64,000 bases of DNA from CBDCUW01 sp963734865. Lineage in GTDB: Bacteria > Planctomycetota > Planctomycetia > Pirellulales > Pirellulaceae. The DNA is taken from assembly GCA_963734865.1 (NCBI GenBank), contig CAVTIV010000019.1:1116001-1180000 (forward strand), given 5' to 3'. Of the stretch, positions 10,486 through 19,520 are shown one piece after another; positions within the stretch are counted from its first letter, which is position 1, and each line of letters opens with the position of its first letter. Position numbers and translations under genes: made by a program. The notes under the pieces are model-generated. The model made no database searches and was not told where the DNA came from. It was given only the letters and a program-made list of their open reading frames with translations.

Positions 10486-11300
10486 GTTCGAGGCTAAGTC
10501 TTGCGGTCGATTCATCGATGGAAGGGGGCGATCGCTACCGAGCGATGGCGGTGCGATTACCGGCGGTGGATGTGGTCCGTTCGACCGCTAAGTATTCTGC
10601 ACTGGTAACCGACAACGTGAAATCGGCGTTGGATGCCCTAGCGGACGGCAAGCGGGTTCTGGTGGTCGATCCGCTTCATCTACTCAGCGCTGATCGAGTG
10701 CGGCTCGAAGCGTTGGGGCGATCGATGCCGGCACACGTCTCGCGATTTCAGCCCGCCATCTCGCAAGTCAAATTGGCTGTCGACGAACGCAAACTTGGCG
10801 AGCCAGGCTTGCTGCGAATCCACCGCTGGCAAGAACCATCACGATCAGCTGGCCACGCTCTCGCCTGCGAACTCGATCTGGCTCTTTGGATCTTTGACGA
10901 CCGGCCAACGGTAGTCTACGGGATCGAGCGACCCGGATACATTCAGGCTCATCTTGGCTTCTCGCAGGGTGGCATGGCGATCATTGATGTCGACACCACG
11001 ATTTCGCCTGGCAACTCGTACTATGCACTTTCGCTGATCGGGTCGTCCGGTGCCGCCTACGCCGACGATCATCACAACATGAATTTGCTGATCGGTGATC
11101 GAGGAATCCGTGCGTTGCTTTCGTCACAACGAGACATTGCTGTGCAGAACATGATTCGCGATTTCGTCCTTGCTATCCACGAAAACCGTGACTTTTTTCC
11201 GAACTGGTCGGACACCGATGCGGCACTTCGCCTTGCCGCCCAGGTTCGCACAGCAGCAACGAGCGAATGTGTGATAGCGGCGGGAGGAGGCGATGACTGA
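10482..11300 (+). CDS. Gfo/Idh/MocA-like protein, N-terminal motif degenerate
   Basis: The start is set by an ATGA overlap with the MFS stop (10482-10485), so about 272 residues. The C-terminal half (ACELDLALWIFDDRPTVVYGIERP, NSYYALSLIGSSGAAYADD, VQNMIRDFVLAIHENRDFFPNWSDTDAALRLAAQVRTAA) has the beta-sheet and final-helix pattern of Gfo/Idh/MocA oxidoreductases. The N-terminal part lacks the GxGxxG dinucleotide motif and the EKP motif, so it may be a non-catalytic paralogue acting with the next gene. It overlaps that gene by 8 bp and is probably translationally coupled. Confidence 0.7.
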   Translation: MSSRLSLAVDSSMEGGDRYRAMAVRLPAVDVVRSTAKYSALVTDNVKSALDALADGKRVLVVDPLHLLSADRVRLEALGRSMPAHVSRFQPAISQVKLAVDERKLGEPGLLRIHRWQEPSRSAGHALACELDLALWIFDDRPTVVYGIERPGYIQAHLGFSQGGMAIIDVDTTISPGNSYYALSLIGSSGAAYADDHHNMNLLIGDRGIRALLSSQRDIAVQNMIRDFVLAIHENRDFFPNWSDTDAALRLAAQVRTAATSECVIAAGGGDD

Positions 11301-12402
11301 GAATAGACGATTTCGAACGATTGTGCTGAGCGTTGTCAAACATGCTTACGTTCCGCTGGCCGTTGCCAATCATCCACGTTTCGATTTGGTCGCGGTATCC
11401 GATGACCCGAGTGAACCGGATTGGGTTCACCAGCGGAACCAACAGTTTGCGGATCAGTTTCAGATTCCGTACGTGCGAGATTTTCAAAGTGCGGTCGATG
11501 AGCATGATCCCGACGTGGCAGTTGTAAGCTCACAGGCCGAACGTCATTGCGATCTTTCCGTGCGGGCTGCCAATGCCGGCTTGCATGTGATCGTCGACAA
11601 ACCGTTGTCGACATCCGTCCATGAATGTGATCGCCTTGTCAACGCAGTCGAAGCGGCCGGCGTCCAATGTTTGGTCTGGAACCGGAACTTCCTTCCGGCG
11701 ATCATGCAAGCGCAGGAAGTGCTCGACAGCGGTGCGATTGGGATCCTGCGATCCATTCACTGTGATTTTTACTTTGCCAAAGATGCCGGCCCACCCAAGG
11801 GAAGTCGCGGACCGGGCGAACCGCCGATCGATTGGCTGCAGCGACAGATCGAAGCGCACGCCGACGGTTCCGATGGCGGCGTCGGCGCTGAACCGATGGG
11901 CGAGTTGCAAATCGAAGGTATCTATCCGCTCGCCTACATCCGGATGCTGACCGGACGCAAAGTGCAGCGTGTTTTCGCGCGGACGACGGCCCACTTTCAT
12001 CAGGCCCATGTGGATAACGATGTCGACGATCTGGCGACGGTCAGTTTGGAAATGGACGACGGATTGGTGGGGTCGATGTGTATCGGACGCATCGGTGCGG
12101 CCAGCCACCCCGACATCGGCGAAATCAAGCTGCATCTGCTGGGGACCAAGGGAGCCTTGGTCGTGAGCGAAGCGCGGCCCGAGATTTCAGTGCATTACCG
12201 CGGCCAGCCGCCGACCGAGTTTCGCAACATCCGCATCGCGGATGAAAACAATTTCTTGCTCGTCGAGAACTTTGCCGAAGCGATCGATCGCGGCGGAACA
12301 ACGATCCTCGATGCCAAGGCGGGACGGGATATCTGCGCGATCATCGAAGCCTGCATCCGATCGGGCAGATCTGGACGGCTTGAACCTGTCGACAATCGCT
12401 GA
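11293..12402 (+). CDS. Gfo/Idh/MocA family oxidoreductase
   Basis: 369 residues. The ATG at 11293 follows GGAGGAGG at about 11283-11290. The N-terminal Rossmann part (LVAVSDDPSE, DPDVAVVSSQAERHCDLSVRAANAGLHVIVDKPLS) carries DKP in place of the classical EKP, and the usual glycine-rich loop is poorly conserved (VLSVVKHAYVPLAV). The C-terminal domain (GGVGAEPMGELQIEGIYPLAYIRMLTG) is typical of the family. It would be an NAD(P)-dependent sugar or polyol dehydrogenase. It is the third gene of the MFS operon. Confidence 0.85.
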   Translation: MTENRRFRTIVLSVVKHAYVPLAVANHPRFDLVAVSDDPSEPDWVHQRNQQFADQFQIPYVRDFQSAVDEHDPDVAVVSSQAERHCDLSVRAANAGLHVIVDKPLSTSVHECDRLVNAVEAAGVQCLVWNRNFLPAIMQAQEVLDSGAIGILRSIHCDFYFAKDAGPPKGSRGPGEPPIDWLQRQIEAHADGSDGGVGAEPMGELQIEGIYPLAYIRMLTGRKVQRVFARTTAHFHQAHVDNDVDDLATVSLEMDDGLVGSMCIGRIGAASHPDIGEIKLHLLGTKGALVVSEARPEISVHYRGQPPTEFRNIRIADENNFLLVENFAEAIDRGGTTILDAKAGRDICAIIEACIRSGRSGRLEPVDNR

Positions 12403-12603
12403 GTTCGCGCGACGAGTCGCCGGCAAATTCAATGATGTTCGCAACCGTGGTGTCACGGATCTTCCAGCACGGCAACTTCCGTCGGCAGGGATTCGATTCA
12501 CCGTTGTCGCATGATCAGACAGTTTTTCGACCGGTGGCGTCGATTCGCAGGATGCTGACAAGCGAAGAGGCGGCACATCATGCCTGAAAACAACGTGTTC
12601 CCG

Positions 12604-13947
12604 CTAACGATCTTCCGGCTCGCGTCGGCTGCGGAATCGCTCGAGAAGTTTGGGCAGTACCGGCTCCTTGAGAACGGGCACGTCTCGCTCAGATGCCCGC
12701 TTGAGCAAGCCGCCCAGGACATCCGTTACCGCGTCCTCGAGCGCATGGCCGGACGGATCATCGCCCTCGCCTGAGATCAAGCCTTCGATTCTCTGGATCC
12801 AATCCACACGACTGGGCAATCCGATCTCGGGTTCGTCGAGGGTGCCGCGAACCGCGATCACGATTGGATCGCTGGTCAACTTGTTGGCCAGCGCCGTTTT
12901 ACCGAGCATTCCGGGGGGAAGTCGAATTGAGACTTGAAGATCGAGCGTTTCGTCCAGCCCAACCGATCCGCTGGAAACGATTTCGATCGATGATTCGCCA
13001 TGTGGTAGTAACAACGCAAGCCCCTGATGGTGGACGCGTCCGTTGATCACTTGGAATCGAACATTCACTCCCTTGGCAACCATCATCTTCTCAGGCAGCG
13101 AATCACCGATCAGTTGGATGATCACCCGGGCCACGTTCTTGGCGATCGTATTCTTGATCGCGACGCTTGCCTGATGAAGCTCCAGTTCACCCTCGATTCG
13201 GATTGCTGACCTGTTCGAATCGTCGGTTCCGCCCAGGGGAATCTGAAACTCCTGAATCCTCAGCGAAAACTCCCCTTCGGCATCGATTTCATCCGCCAAC
13301 AAGGGGGCAATGAGTTGCAGCCCGTGCCCACAAAGTTGTGGGCTCAATTGTTGATGGTCGAACAGGGTTGCCGGTTTGATTCGCAATACCGATTGATGCT
13401 GGTCGCGATCGAGCAGCAGCGTCAGGCGAATATTTTTGACGTCAATCGGTGGTTCACCGGAGACCGATGTGCGGACGACCACCGAACCATCGACGACCTC
13501 CGCCGTCAGCACCGGAAGCTTCATGAAATCGAGATTGCGGCCGACATCGTTGCTAAAATTTGCATCGACACGCCGGTCCATGCGAATCTCAACGCTGGGC
13601 CGATCAAAGACAAAGCTCCCGAGCTGCGGCCGGGCCCACAAAAGTCCTAGCCATGAATGCTCTGCGGCAATCCGCTCGACCTCGATCAACGACGATTGGT
13701 CAGCCGACTCGATTCTCAACCCGGACAGCGACAGGGGAGACAGGTATCCGAATGACGCATCCCGGCTTTGGACACGAACACCATCGCTGCCGACAATCGC
13801 GGTCAACAGCCGGTCTCGAATCGATGTCTTGGCAAGAATCGAGGGCATGGCGAGTAGGGCGAGTAGAACGGCCCCACAGCCCACAAGGATTCGCCGGCTC
13901 TTGCGTTTGGCGGTCGCTGGTGCTGGCGTGGAGGCTTGTGGCTTCAT
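12604..13947 (-). CDS. AsmA-like envelope protein
   Basis: 447 residues. The N-terminal signal anchor (RRILVGCGAVLLALLAMPSILA) is followed by a long region of beta-strand repeats such as SLSGLRIESADQSSLIEVERIAAEHSW, VLTAEVVDGSVVVRT and IDAEGEFSLRIQEF. This is the pattern of AsmA/DUF748-like proteins, which are thought to work in lipid or envelope biogenesis in the periplasm. The C-terminal tail is arginine-rich (RFRSRREPEDR). The gene stands alone, convergent with the Gfo/Idh operon. Confidence 0.65.
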   Translation of the reverse strand: MKPQASTPAPATAKRKSRRILVGCGAVLLALLAMPSILAKTSIRDRLLTAIVGSDGVRVQSRDASFGYLSPLSLSGLRIESADQSSLIEVERIAAEHSWLGLLWARPQLGSFVFDRPSVEIRMDRRVDANFSNDVGRNLDFMKLPVLTAEVVDGSVVVRTSVSGEPPIDVKNIRLTLLLDRDQHQSVLRIKPATLFDHQQLSPQLCGHGLQLIAPLLADEIDAEGEFSLRIQEFQIPLGGTDDSNRSAIRIEGELELHQASVAIKNTIAKNVARVIIQLIGDSLPEKMMVAKGVNVRFQVINGRVHHQGLALLLPHGESSIEIVSSGSVGLDETLDLQVSIRLPPGMLGKTALANKLTSDPIVIAVRGTLDEPEIGLPSRVDWIQRIEGLISGEGDDPSGHALEDAVTDVLGGLLKRASERDVPVLKEPVLPKLLERFRSRREPEDR

Positions 13948-13998
13948 CCGATGATCACGTTCAGCGCCGTAGCAGACTGCACTGCCAGGGAAGGAAAC

Positions 13999-15966
13999 TC
14001 AGTCGCCCAATGCGACTTCCTCGCGAGTGAGCGTGTTGTCTTTGTTTGTGTCCAACTGATCGAAGACCGGGATCAACGATCGTGGCGTGGCATCACGAGT
14101 GAGCTTGCCGTCTTTGTCTTGATCCAGTTGATCGAACTTCTGCAAACGAGCGGCATTACGGATCAGTGCTTCGGCGCGCTGCCGCAGGCTGAGGGCGGGC
14201 TGCCGCAGGCTGAGGGCGGGCTTCGAGTCGCCAATCGGAACAGCATAATGATAGTAGCCGATCATCATTTCGTCCCACGTTTGATCACCCCATTTGACGG
14301 TCGCAGTCGGATCGGGATTGTTCAGGTTTTTCTCGCTATTGTCGAACGTCGCGGTGCACAGGAATCGGCTTCCCTCGGGAACTTCGATCGGCTTCGCTAA
14401 CGCGTAGGTCGTTTGCCAATTGAAATCGTAGGCGGGAATGTCGAGGATCGTTTCCTTTTCTCCGCCCGGCTTCTCAAGTTCATATCGAAACGACTTTCCT
14501 CGCACGTGCATGTGTGGACTCATGCTCAGTAGCGTCGCATCGGCGGGAAAGGTGGGGCTGTATGCGTAGGTCTCGTAGTTTGCCTCGCCCGGCGGAATCT
14601 GTAGCCGCGGTTGCACCGCACTGGTGGTGACGATCTCGTGAGTCACCGCATCGGGGTCAGCCACAACGATACCGAGTGAGCTTTGGTCTTCCTGTGCTGT
14701 TCCGATGGGCGTGTAGTGAACCTGAAAAACCAATTCGCTGCCCGCCGGGATTTTTTTGGCATAACCCTTGGGGGCGAGTTCCAACCGAGACCCGGGAACG
14801 TAACCGACCAGAAACCCACGTGCGCCGTCGAGGCCGCGACGTTTCCCCTTGGGAACGGCGAACGCCAAGATGTGGTGGACCACCTCGCGGTTACCTGGTT
14901 TCAATTCCGCCGCTTCGATCCAAACATCTTCCTCGAATTTGGGATCGACGACGAAGTACTTGTATCGCACCGTCCCGGTTGCCGGCACGACAATCGGTTC
15001 AGGGCTGATCGGGAACACGTGATCGGGATCGCGCGGCAGTTGCCAACCATCAATTTTCTTGGGCAACGCCGGCAGATTGCTCAGATCACCGGCCGGCGCG
15101 CCGGCATCGGCCCAGGCATAGAGCAGATCCTTTTCTTCTTCGGTCAAACTGCGGTCATTGGAAAACTTGGCGTGATCCGCGGTGGCGTGCCACGGCGGCA
15201 TACGACCTTCACGAACGACTTCGGCAATCATGTCCGACCACCCTGCCACCTCCTCATATTCATGCAACGAGAATGGTGCGATCTCTCCATCGCGGTGGCA
15301 CTCGACGCATCGCTTGTTCAGAATCTGGGCAACGTTGCCGCCGAATGTGACCTCGGCGTTCTGCTCTGACTTCTTGGTTCGTCCGATGATACATCCAACT
15401 GCCGCAGTTCGCGCCAGTGTCACGTCTCGCCCCGAAAGCAACTCGTCCAAGGCAATCCGAAGATCGCGGCGACGGGGTTCGTCGCGGACATACCCGATGC
15501 CATATTGGTCATCCACGCGACCGCGGTAACGAAGTTTTCGTGAGGCATCGAAGACAAACACTTCGGGCGTTCGCTCGGCGCCAATTCTGTCGGCAAATGC
15601 GTTGCCCGCATCCTTGAGAATGGGAAAATCAAGTTGCTGACGCGTTGCGAACGCGTTGATTTCTTCCAACGAATCTTGGCGATTGCTCATCACCGCGATC
15701 ACACGAACCGATCGTGCCGCATACTCGCTGGCGATCTCGCCAAGACGCACCGAGTACAACTTGGCAAGTGGACACTGGGTCCCTAGGAACGCGACGACCA
15801 GTAACGAATCATCCTGGAAATCCTGCAGCCTCCAAGTTCGTCCGCGAAAATCGACCAGGTCGATCTTTTCCAGCGTCGCGGTCGCGGGTGGCGACTGGGC
15901 GTTCGCCAGCGGATCATTGACAGCAAACAAAAAAAACGTGCCGATCAGGATAGCCCAGCGATGCAT
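13999..15966 (-). CDS. Redoxin - cytochrome c - copper monooxygenase-like - EF-hand fusion
   Basis: About 655 residues from the ATG at 15966, chosen because a signal peptide (MHRWAILIGTFFLFAVNDPLANA) starts there; the frame is open to 16116. Domains in order are an AhpC/TSA-type redoxin with one cysteine (FLGTQCPLAKLYS); a haem motif CVECH (RCVECHRDGEIAPFSL); a region like the copper type II ascorbate-dependent monooxygenase C-terminal domain with candidate copper histidines in VVHHILAF, VHYTP and MSPHMHVRG; and two EF-hand loops (DQDKDGKLTR, DTNKDNTLTREE). This periplasmic multidomain redox architecture is common in planctomycetes, and its substrate is unknown. A 21-bp tandem duplication lies near the 3' end. 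Confidence 0.85.
   Translation of the reverse strand: MHRWAILIGTFFLFAVNDPLANAQSPPATATLEKIDLVDFRGRTWRLQDFQDDSLLVVAFLGTQCPLAKLYSVRLGEIASEYAARSVRVIAVMSNRQDSLEEINAFATRQQLDFPILKDAGNAFADRIGAERTPEVFVFDASRKLRYRGRVDDQYGIGYVRDEPRRRDLRIALDELLSGRDVTLARTAAVGCIIGRTKKSEQNAEVTFGGNVAQILNKRCVECHRDGEIAPFSLHEYEEVAGWSDMIAEVVREGRMPPWHATADHAKFSNDRSLTEEEKDLLYAWADAGAPAGDLSNLPALPKKIDGWQLPRDPDHVFPISPEPIVVPATGTVRYKYFVVDPKFEEDVWIEAAELKPGNREVVHHILAFAVPKGKRRGLDGARGFLVGYVPGSRLELAPKGYAKKIPAGSELVFQVHYTPIGTAQEDQSSLGIVVADPDAVTHEIVTTSAVQPRLQIPPGEANYETYAYSPTFPADATLLSMSPHMHVRGKSFRYELEKPGGEKETILDIPAYDFNWQTTYALAKPIEVPEGSRFLCTATFDNSEKNLNNPDPTATVKWGDQTWDEMMIGYYHYAVPIGDSKPALSLRQPALSLRQRAEALIRNAARLQKFDQLDQDKDGKLTRDATPRSLIPVFDQLDTNKDNTLTREEVALGD
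14179..14220. repeat. In-frame 21-bp tandem duplication
   Basis: Two exact 21-bp units (14179-14199 and 14200-14220), each reading as the seven-residue segment PALSLRQ on the minus strand, between the monooxygenase-like domain and the EF-hands. The unit resembles short GC-rich repeats seen between genes, and being a multiple of three it preserves the frame. Confidence 0.8.
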
Positions 15967-16222
15967 GGAATGAAAAACCTCGAGCGGTAGGTGTGTTTGG
16001 TCAACGACTGACGTCAGGGTCGACTGGGAACCAGGGGCCGCAGGCATCCATTTGAGCACAACGGCCCCCAAATCAAGAGGGGGACGCCAGATCAACAGGC
16101 AGGGACTGCGAATCAACCGGGCCCGTCCCCCGTAACCCCGTCACACGGATTCCCTATCGTAACAACCGTCGTCGCCGGTTTCGAATCCATTTCGGAAGTC
16201 GACTCCATCCCTGGATACCCGC

Positions 16223-17854
16223 TCACGGCGATGCGGGTTTCACTGACTTGGCCGGTTTCCAAACGCCGGTCTCGGTGGCCCACCGGAACCAGTCTTTTTG
16301 CAGCGTCATCGCCAGTGCCGGTTGCTGCTCGGCCAGATTGATCGTTTCGGTTCGATCGACGCCGACGTCGTACAATGCCCAGCCTTTTTCAAGTTTGTCA
16401 TAGACCAGTTTCTGAGTGCCGCGGCGAATGGCTCGATTCCCACTCCACTCCCAATACAGTGTTTCGTGCCGGTCGGCGGCGTCACCTTGAATCACGGGAA
16501 GCAATGACAGCCCTTCGGCTGGATGCACGTCATGATTGTCGTAACGCGTTGGCCAATCGGTCTGGGCGATATCGGCGCAGGTTGGAGCCAGGTCGATGAC
16601 ATGGCCGACGGCATGCGATTTCGTTCCGGCGGAGATCTTGTCCGGCCAGTGCAAGATCATCGGCGTGCTGATGCCCCCCTCGTTGACCCACTGTTTGTAT
16701 CGTTTGAACGGCGTGTTCTGCGCCCAACCCCAGGCCGGTCCAACCGCCGTGTAATACTCCTTCACCCCTGGTAACCAATCCGGATTGCGTCCGCCAGGTT
16801 CTTCGGCGCAACCGCCGTTGTCGGCCAGGAAGATGATCAACGTGTTTTCAATCTGCCCGAGTGCCCGTAGCGTCTGCACCAGGCGGCCAATTTGATGATC
16901 CATTTCGTCGACCATGGCGGCATAGGTCGCCATCCTTCGATCCTCCCAAACCTGATTGGCCGAATCCCAATCATAAGCCCGACTATCGACCGGGGATAAC
17001 CGGTACTGGACGGGGAACAATTTCATCGCTTGTTGACGCTGCCATCGCTCGCGACGCAATTCCAGCCAACCGCCACGGTATCGGCCGAGATATTTTTGAA
17101 TTGTTTTCTCGGGGGCGTGCAGCGGGTAGTGCGGCGAGGTGTAGGTCAGATGAACGAAGAAAGGTTTTTCCTGCGCCGAAAACTGCTCGATGCTTTCGAT
17201 TGCGTGATCGGTGAAGGCGGTCGTGGTGTAGAAGTCGCTCGGAAACTCGGTGATACGTCGATCATCCTGGCCGAAGACCCGCGTTCGTCCACCCTTGAAT
17301 TTCGGGTCGGGAATCGAGGGATCGAAGTAGTTACAACATCCATCGAGCAATCCATAGAATCGATCGAAGCCTCGCTGGTACGGATGCGTCGATTCGCTGT
17401 GACCAAGGTGCCACTTGCCGCTCAAACTCGTTGCATAGCCGGCCTGACGCATCAGCTCCGCGATCGTCAGATCTTCGCGTTCCAGCAAACCGCGTTGTGG
17501 CCGCGGGTAGCGACCGGTTACCAATGCCGCGCGGGTCGTCGTGCATTTGGCACAGTTGTAGAACTGGGTCATTTGCATCCCATCGCGAGCGAGAGCATCG
17601 AGATTCGGCGTCTCGATCTCGCCGCCATAGCAACCCAGATCCGAAAAACCGAGATCGTCAGCCATGATCAGTACGATGTTGGGACGATCCTTTGACTCGG
17701 CGCGAAGTGATTGCGCATGAAAAAGCTGGACCACCAAGACGGCAAATACCAACGCCATGCCGGAAGTCATTCGCTGCAGCAAACGCCGAGGCAATACTTG
17801 GCGGCAAGCGGACTGTGTCTTGTCAGGAGATGAAAATCGACGATTGGAAATCAT
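16223..17854 (-). CDS. Arylsulfatase (family S1)
   Basis: 543 residues. The frame starts with an ATG that overlaps the regulator stop as ATGA (17851-17854). A hydrophobic signal segment (MALVFAVLVVQLFHAQSLRA) precedes the sulfatase core RPNIVLIMADDLGFSDLGCYGG (metal-binding DD). The catalytic motif reads CTTTRAALVTGR, with the Cys that would be converted to formylglycine. Further conserved parts are GKWHLGHSESTHPYQRGFDRFYG and FLADNGGCAEEPGG. It should be an exported hydrolase of sulfate esters, for example on polysaccharides. The translational coupling with an Rrf2 regulator is unusual. Confidence 0.92.
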   Translation of the reverse strand: MISNRRFSSPDKTQSACRQVLPRRLLQRMTSGMALVFAVLVVQLFHAQSLRAESKDRPNIVLIMADDLGFSDLGCYGGEIETPNLDALARDGMQMTQFYNCAKCTTTRAALVTGRYPRPQRGLLEREDLTIAELMRQAGYATSLSGKWHLGHSESTHPYQRGFDRFYGLLDGCCNYFDPSIPDPKFKGGRTRVFGQDDRRITEFPSDFYTTTAFTDHAIESIEQFSAQEKPFFVHLTYTSPHYPLHAPEKTIQKYLGRYRGGWLELRRERWQRQQAMKLFPVQYRLSPVDSRAYDWDSANQVWEDRRMATYAAMVDEMDHQIGRLVQTLRALGQIENTLIIFLADNGGCAEEPGGRNPDWLPGVKEYYTAVGPAWGWAQNTPFKRYKQWVNEGGISTPMILHWPDKISAGTKSHAVGHVIDLAPTCADIAQTDWPTRYDNHDVHPAEGLSLLPVIQGDAADRHETLYWEWSGNRAIRRGTQKLVYDKLEKGWALYDVGVDRTETINLAEQQPALAMTLQKDWFRWATETGVWKPAKSVKPASP

Positions 17855-18273
17855 TCGGCTATCCGGTTCAGTTGTCGGCGGGTGGGAACGACGTCGGCAA
17901 GTGTCATGCTGCTAAGATACTCCTTCTGCACACGCTCTGCTTCCGCAAGGACGCCTTTTAATTTACAGAACGAGTGAATCATGCAGGTCGTGTCATTACC
18001 CACGCAGGCAAGCAAATGCAAATCGCCTTCCATCTTTTCGATCACTTCGCCGATCGGAATTTCTTCGGGCTGCTTGGCTAATTCGATTCCCCCGCCAATG
18101 CCTCGGACGCTGCGAATGTAGCCACCGCGCGCGAGCAGATTGACGACTTTTGCGACGTGGTTCACCGAGATCCCGAACAGCGACGCAACATCGGCGACAT
18201 TGCTGCGAGACGACCTCGTCGCCAAAAACATCAGCGTCCGCAAAGCGTAATCCGTCTGCGTCGTGAGCTTCAT
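17851..18273 (-). CDS. Rrf2-family regulator, NsrR-like
   Basis: 140 residues starting MKLTTQTDYALRTLMFLA, the standard Rrf2 N-terminus, with a winged helix (SVNHVAKVVNLLARGGYIRSVRGIGGGIELA) and three clustered cysteines (CVGNDTTC, SFC) that would ligate an iron-sulfur cluster as in NsrR/RirA. It is probably a nitric-oxide or redox-sensing repressor. The stop overlaps the sulfatase start by 4 bp, and a haem-binding DUF3365 gene lies just upstream in the same direction, so a redox signal may be shared by the group. No operator could be assigned with confidence. Confidence 0.88.
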   Translation of the reverse strand: MKLTTQTDYALRTLMFLATRSSRSNVADVASLFGISVNHVAKVVNLLARGGYIRSVRGIGGGIELAKQPEEIPIGEVIEKMEGDLHLLACVGNDTTCMIHSFCKLKGVLAEAERVQKEYLSSMTLADVVPTRRQLNRIAE

Positions 18274-18355
18274 GGCGTTACCAAAGACGGAAAGATGTAG
18301 GAAACATGCCGTTTTCAGTCAGCCCAAGACGATTCAACAGACTGGTCAATTGCCG

Positions 18356-18892
18356 CTATGGCGAGACGGTTAGCGGCATTGAAATCAACAGGCCTGCGGT
18401 TCGGTCTTCGGTGCTGGTGCGATTCTTGACATGACACTTCAAACACTGAGAGGCCAAGCGAACCGGACCGGCAAAACGATAGCGATCCCTTTCCACTGCC
18501 TCCCATTGCTGCTCGCCCGAGGCAAGTGCCTTCACGGCAGCCTTCTCGAACTCGTCTTCGGGTTGATGATCCACGTTGACGATGTCCGTGTTCACGATCA
18601 ACCATTTCAAATCGACGTCGTAACTTCGGGACAACTCGCGAAAGACATCTTCCAACGAAGCCGATGGAATAGCGTGAGCGTTGTCTTCGTCAAAGAAGTC
18701 TCGATGAACGACTTGAAGCGTACCGCGGACAGTTTCATGCAATAGCCGGGCCCGAGACCGTGCTTCGACGACCGTGCTTGGCGGCGAGATGACGTCAGAC
18801 CGAAGTTCGCTCGGCTGCTCCTCGGCTCGCAGCGTGAGCAACGAAACGGCAGAACCGATCAGCAACAGGGCAACCAGGGTTCTGTGTTTCAT
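18356..18892 (-). CDS. DUF3365 (Tll0287-like) haem protein
   Basis: About 178 residues from the ATG at 18892, which precedes a signal peptide (MKHRTLVALLLIGSAVSLLTLRA); the frame is open to 18997 only through a repeat. The body (YDVDLKWLIVNTDIVNVDHQPEDEFEKAAVKAL, YRFAGPVRLASQCLKCHVKNR) matches the DUF3365 PAS-like sensor domain with a c-type haem motif CLKCH. It would be a periplasmic single-haem protein, possibly a redox or NO sensor. It lies upstream of and co-oriented with the NsrR-like gene, with an 82-bp gap. Confidence 0.8.
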   Translation of the reverse strand: MKHRTLVALLLIGSAVSLLTLRAEEQPSELRSDVISPPSTVVEARSRARLLHETVRGTLQVVHRDFFDEDNAHAIPSASLEDVFRELSRSYDVDLKWLIVNTDIVNVDHQPEDEFEKAAVKALASGEQQWEAVERDRYRFAGPVRLASQCLKCHVKNRTSTEDRTAGLLISMPLTVSP

Positions 18893-18952
18893 CTTTGTTC
18901 CGGGCAGCGATTTTCTTTGTTCCGGGCAGCGATTTACTTTGTCCGGGCAGCG
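18893..18952. repeat. Three tandem copies of a roughly 21-bp unit at a start codon
   Basis: Units built on CTTTGTTCCGGGCAGCGATT start at about 18893, 18915 and 18937, the third with one base missing. They abut the ATG of the DUF3365 gene and so occupy its 5' leader and ribosome-binding region. Confidence 0.75.
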
Positions 18953-19121
18953 GTGGTTGTAGCCGAAGCCGCCAACACCTGCGACATGTTGCGCCACGAC
19001 ACCAAGCTCTCTGCGAACTCCGCGACACAGTCGTGATCAGAATCTCAGTCGATCGATACGCGACAGCCGATCACTCCGGTTGGTCGATGGTTGACAAATT
19101 GCAACAAATCCCCAAAGCTGT
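18953..19121. other. Divergent spacer with possible operator
   Basis: Region between the DUF3365 leader repeats and a small plus-strand frame. At 19122-19134 a short palindrome (ATGCA, 3-nt spacer, TGCAT) lies next to the spacer and could be a regulator half-site pair, but the match to any known NsrR consensus is weak. Confidence 0.3.
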
Positions 19122-19400
19122 ATGCAACGTGCATGTTTTATAGATCCCGCGTGCTTCGCTGTCAACGACCAATCCACAGTGGCGCAAGTCGTCAAGACTT
19201 TCGCTGCTCCGCGCACGTATTTCGAGACTCTCGGCGAGTTCCGTTACGAAGATTTTCGCAACGCAATGGAAGCAGGAATACTTCGACGCGAACGCGAACT
19301 GAAGAGAAAAATGTTGTATCTGCCCGCCGCCCAACCGCACTCGCTGCAGGCCGTGGAGGACTCTTCGCTGCTGGTCACCATCCTGCTTCGCAAGAAATAG
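19122..19400 (+). pseudogene. Cupin-like remnant
   Basis: A 92-residue frame whose C-terminus (MLYLPAAQPHSLQAVEDSSLLVTILLRKK) looks like the last strands of a single-domain cupin, with an early segment TYFETLGEFRYED that fits the start of such proteins. The expected metal-binding motif G-x5-HxH in the middle is missing, and the stretch between RNAMEAG and RKMLYLP looks shortened. I read it as an internally deleted cupin gene. It could alternatively be a short unrelated protein. Confidence 0.4.
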
Positions 19401-19520
19401 GTAGCGGCTCGACGAAAAGGGTTCGATCGGCGCCGAACTGGCGTGTATTTTAGTACGATCTTCGCACCGATGCACGGCGCACCTTTTCTCGTCCTCTTTC
19501 ACTCGAACTCCTTCAATCGG

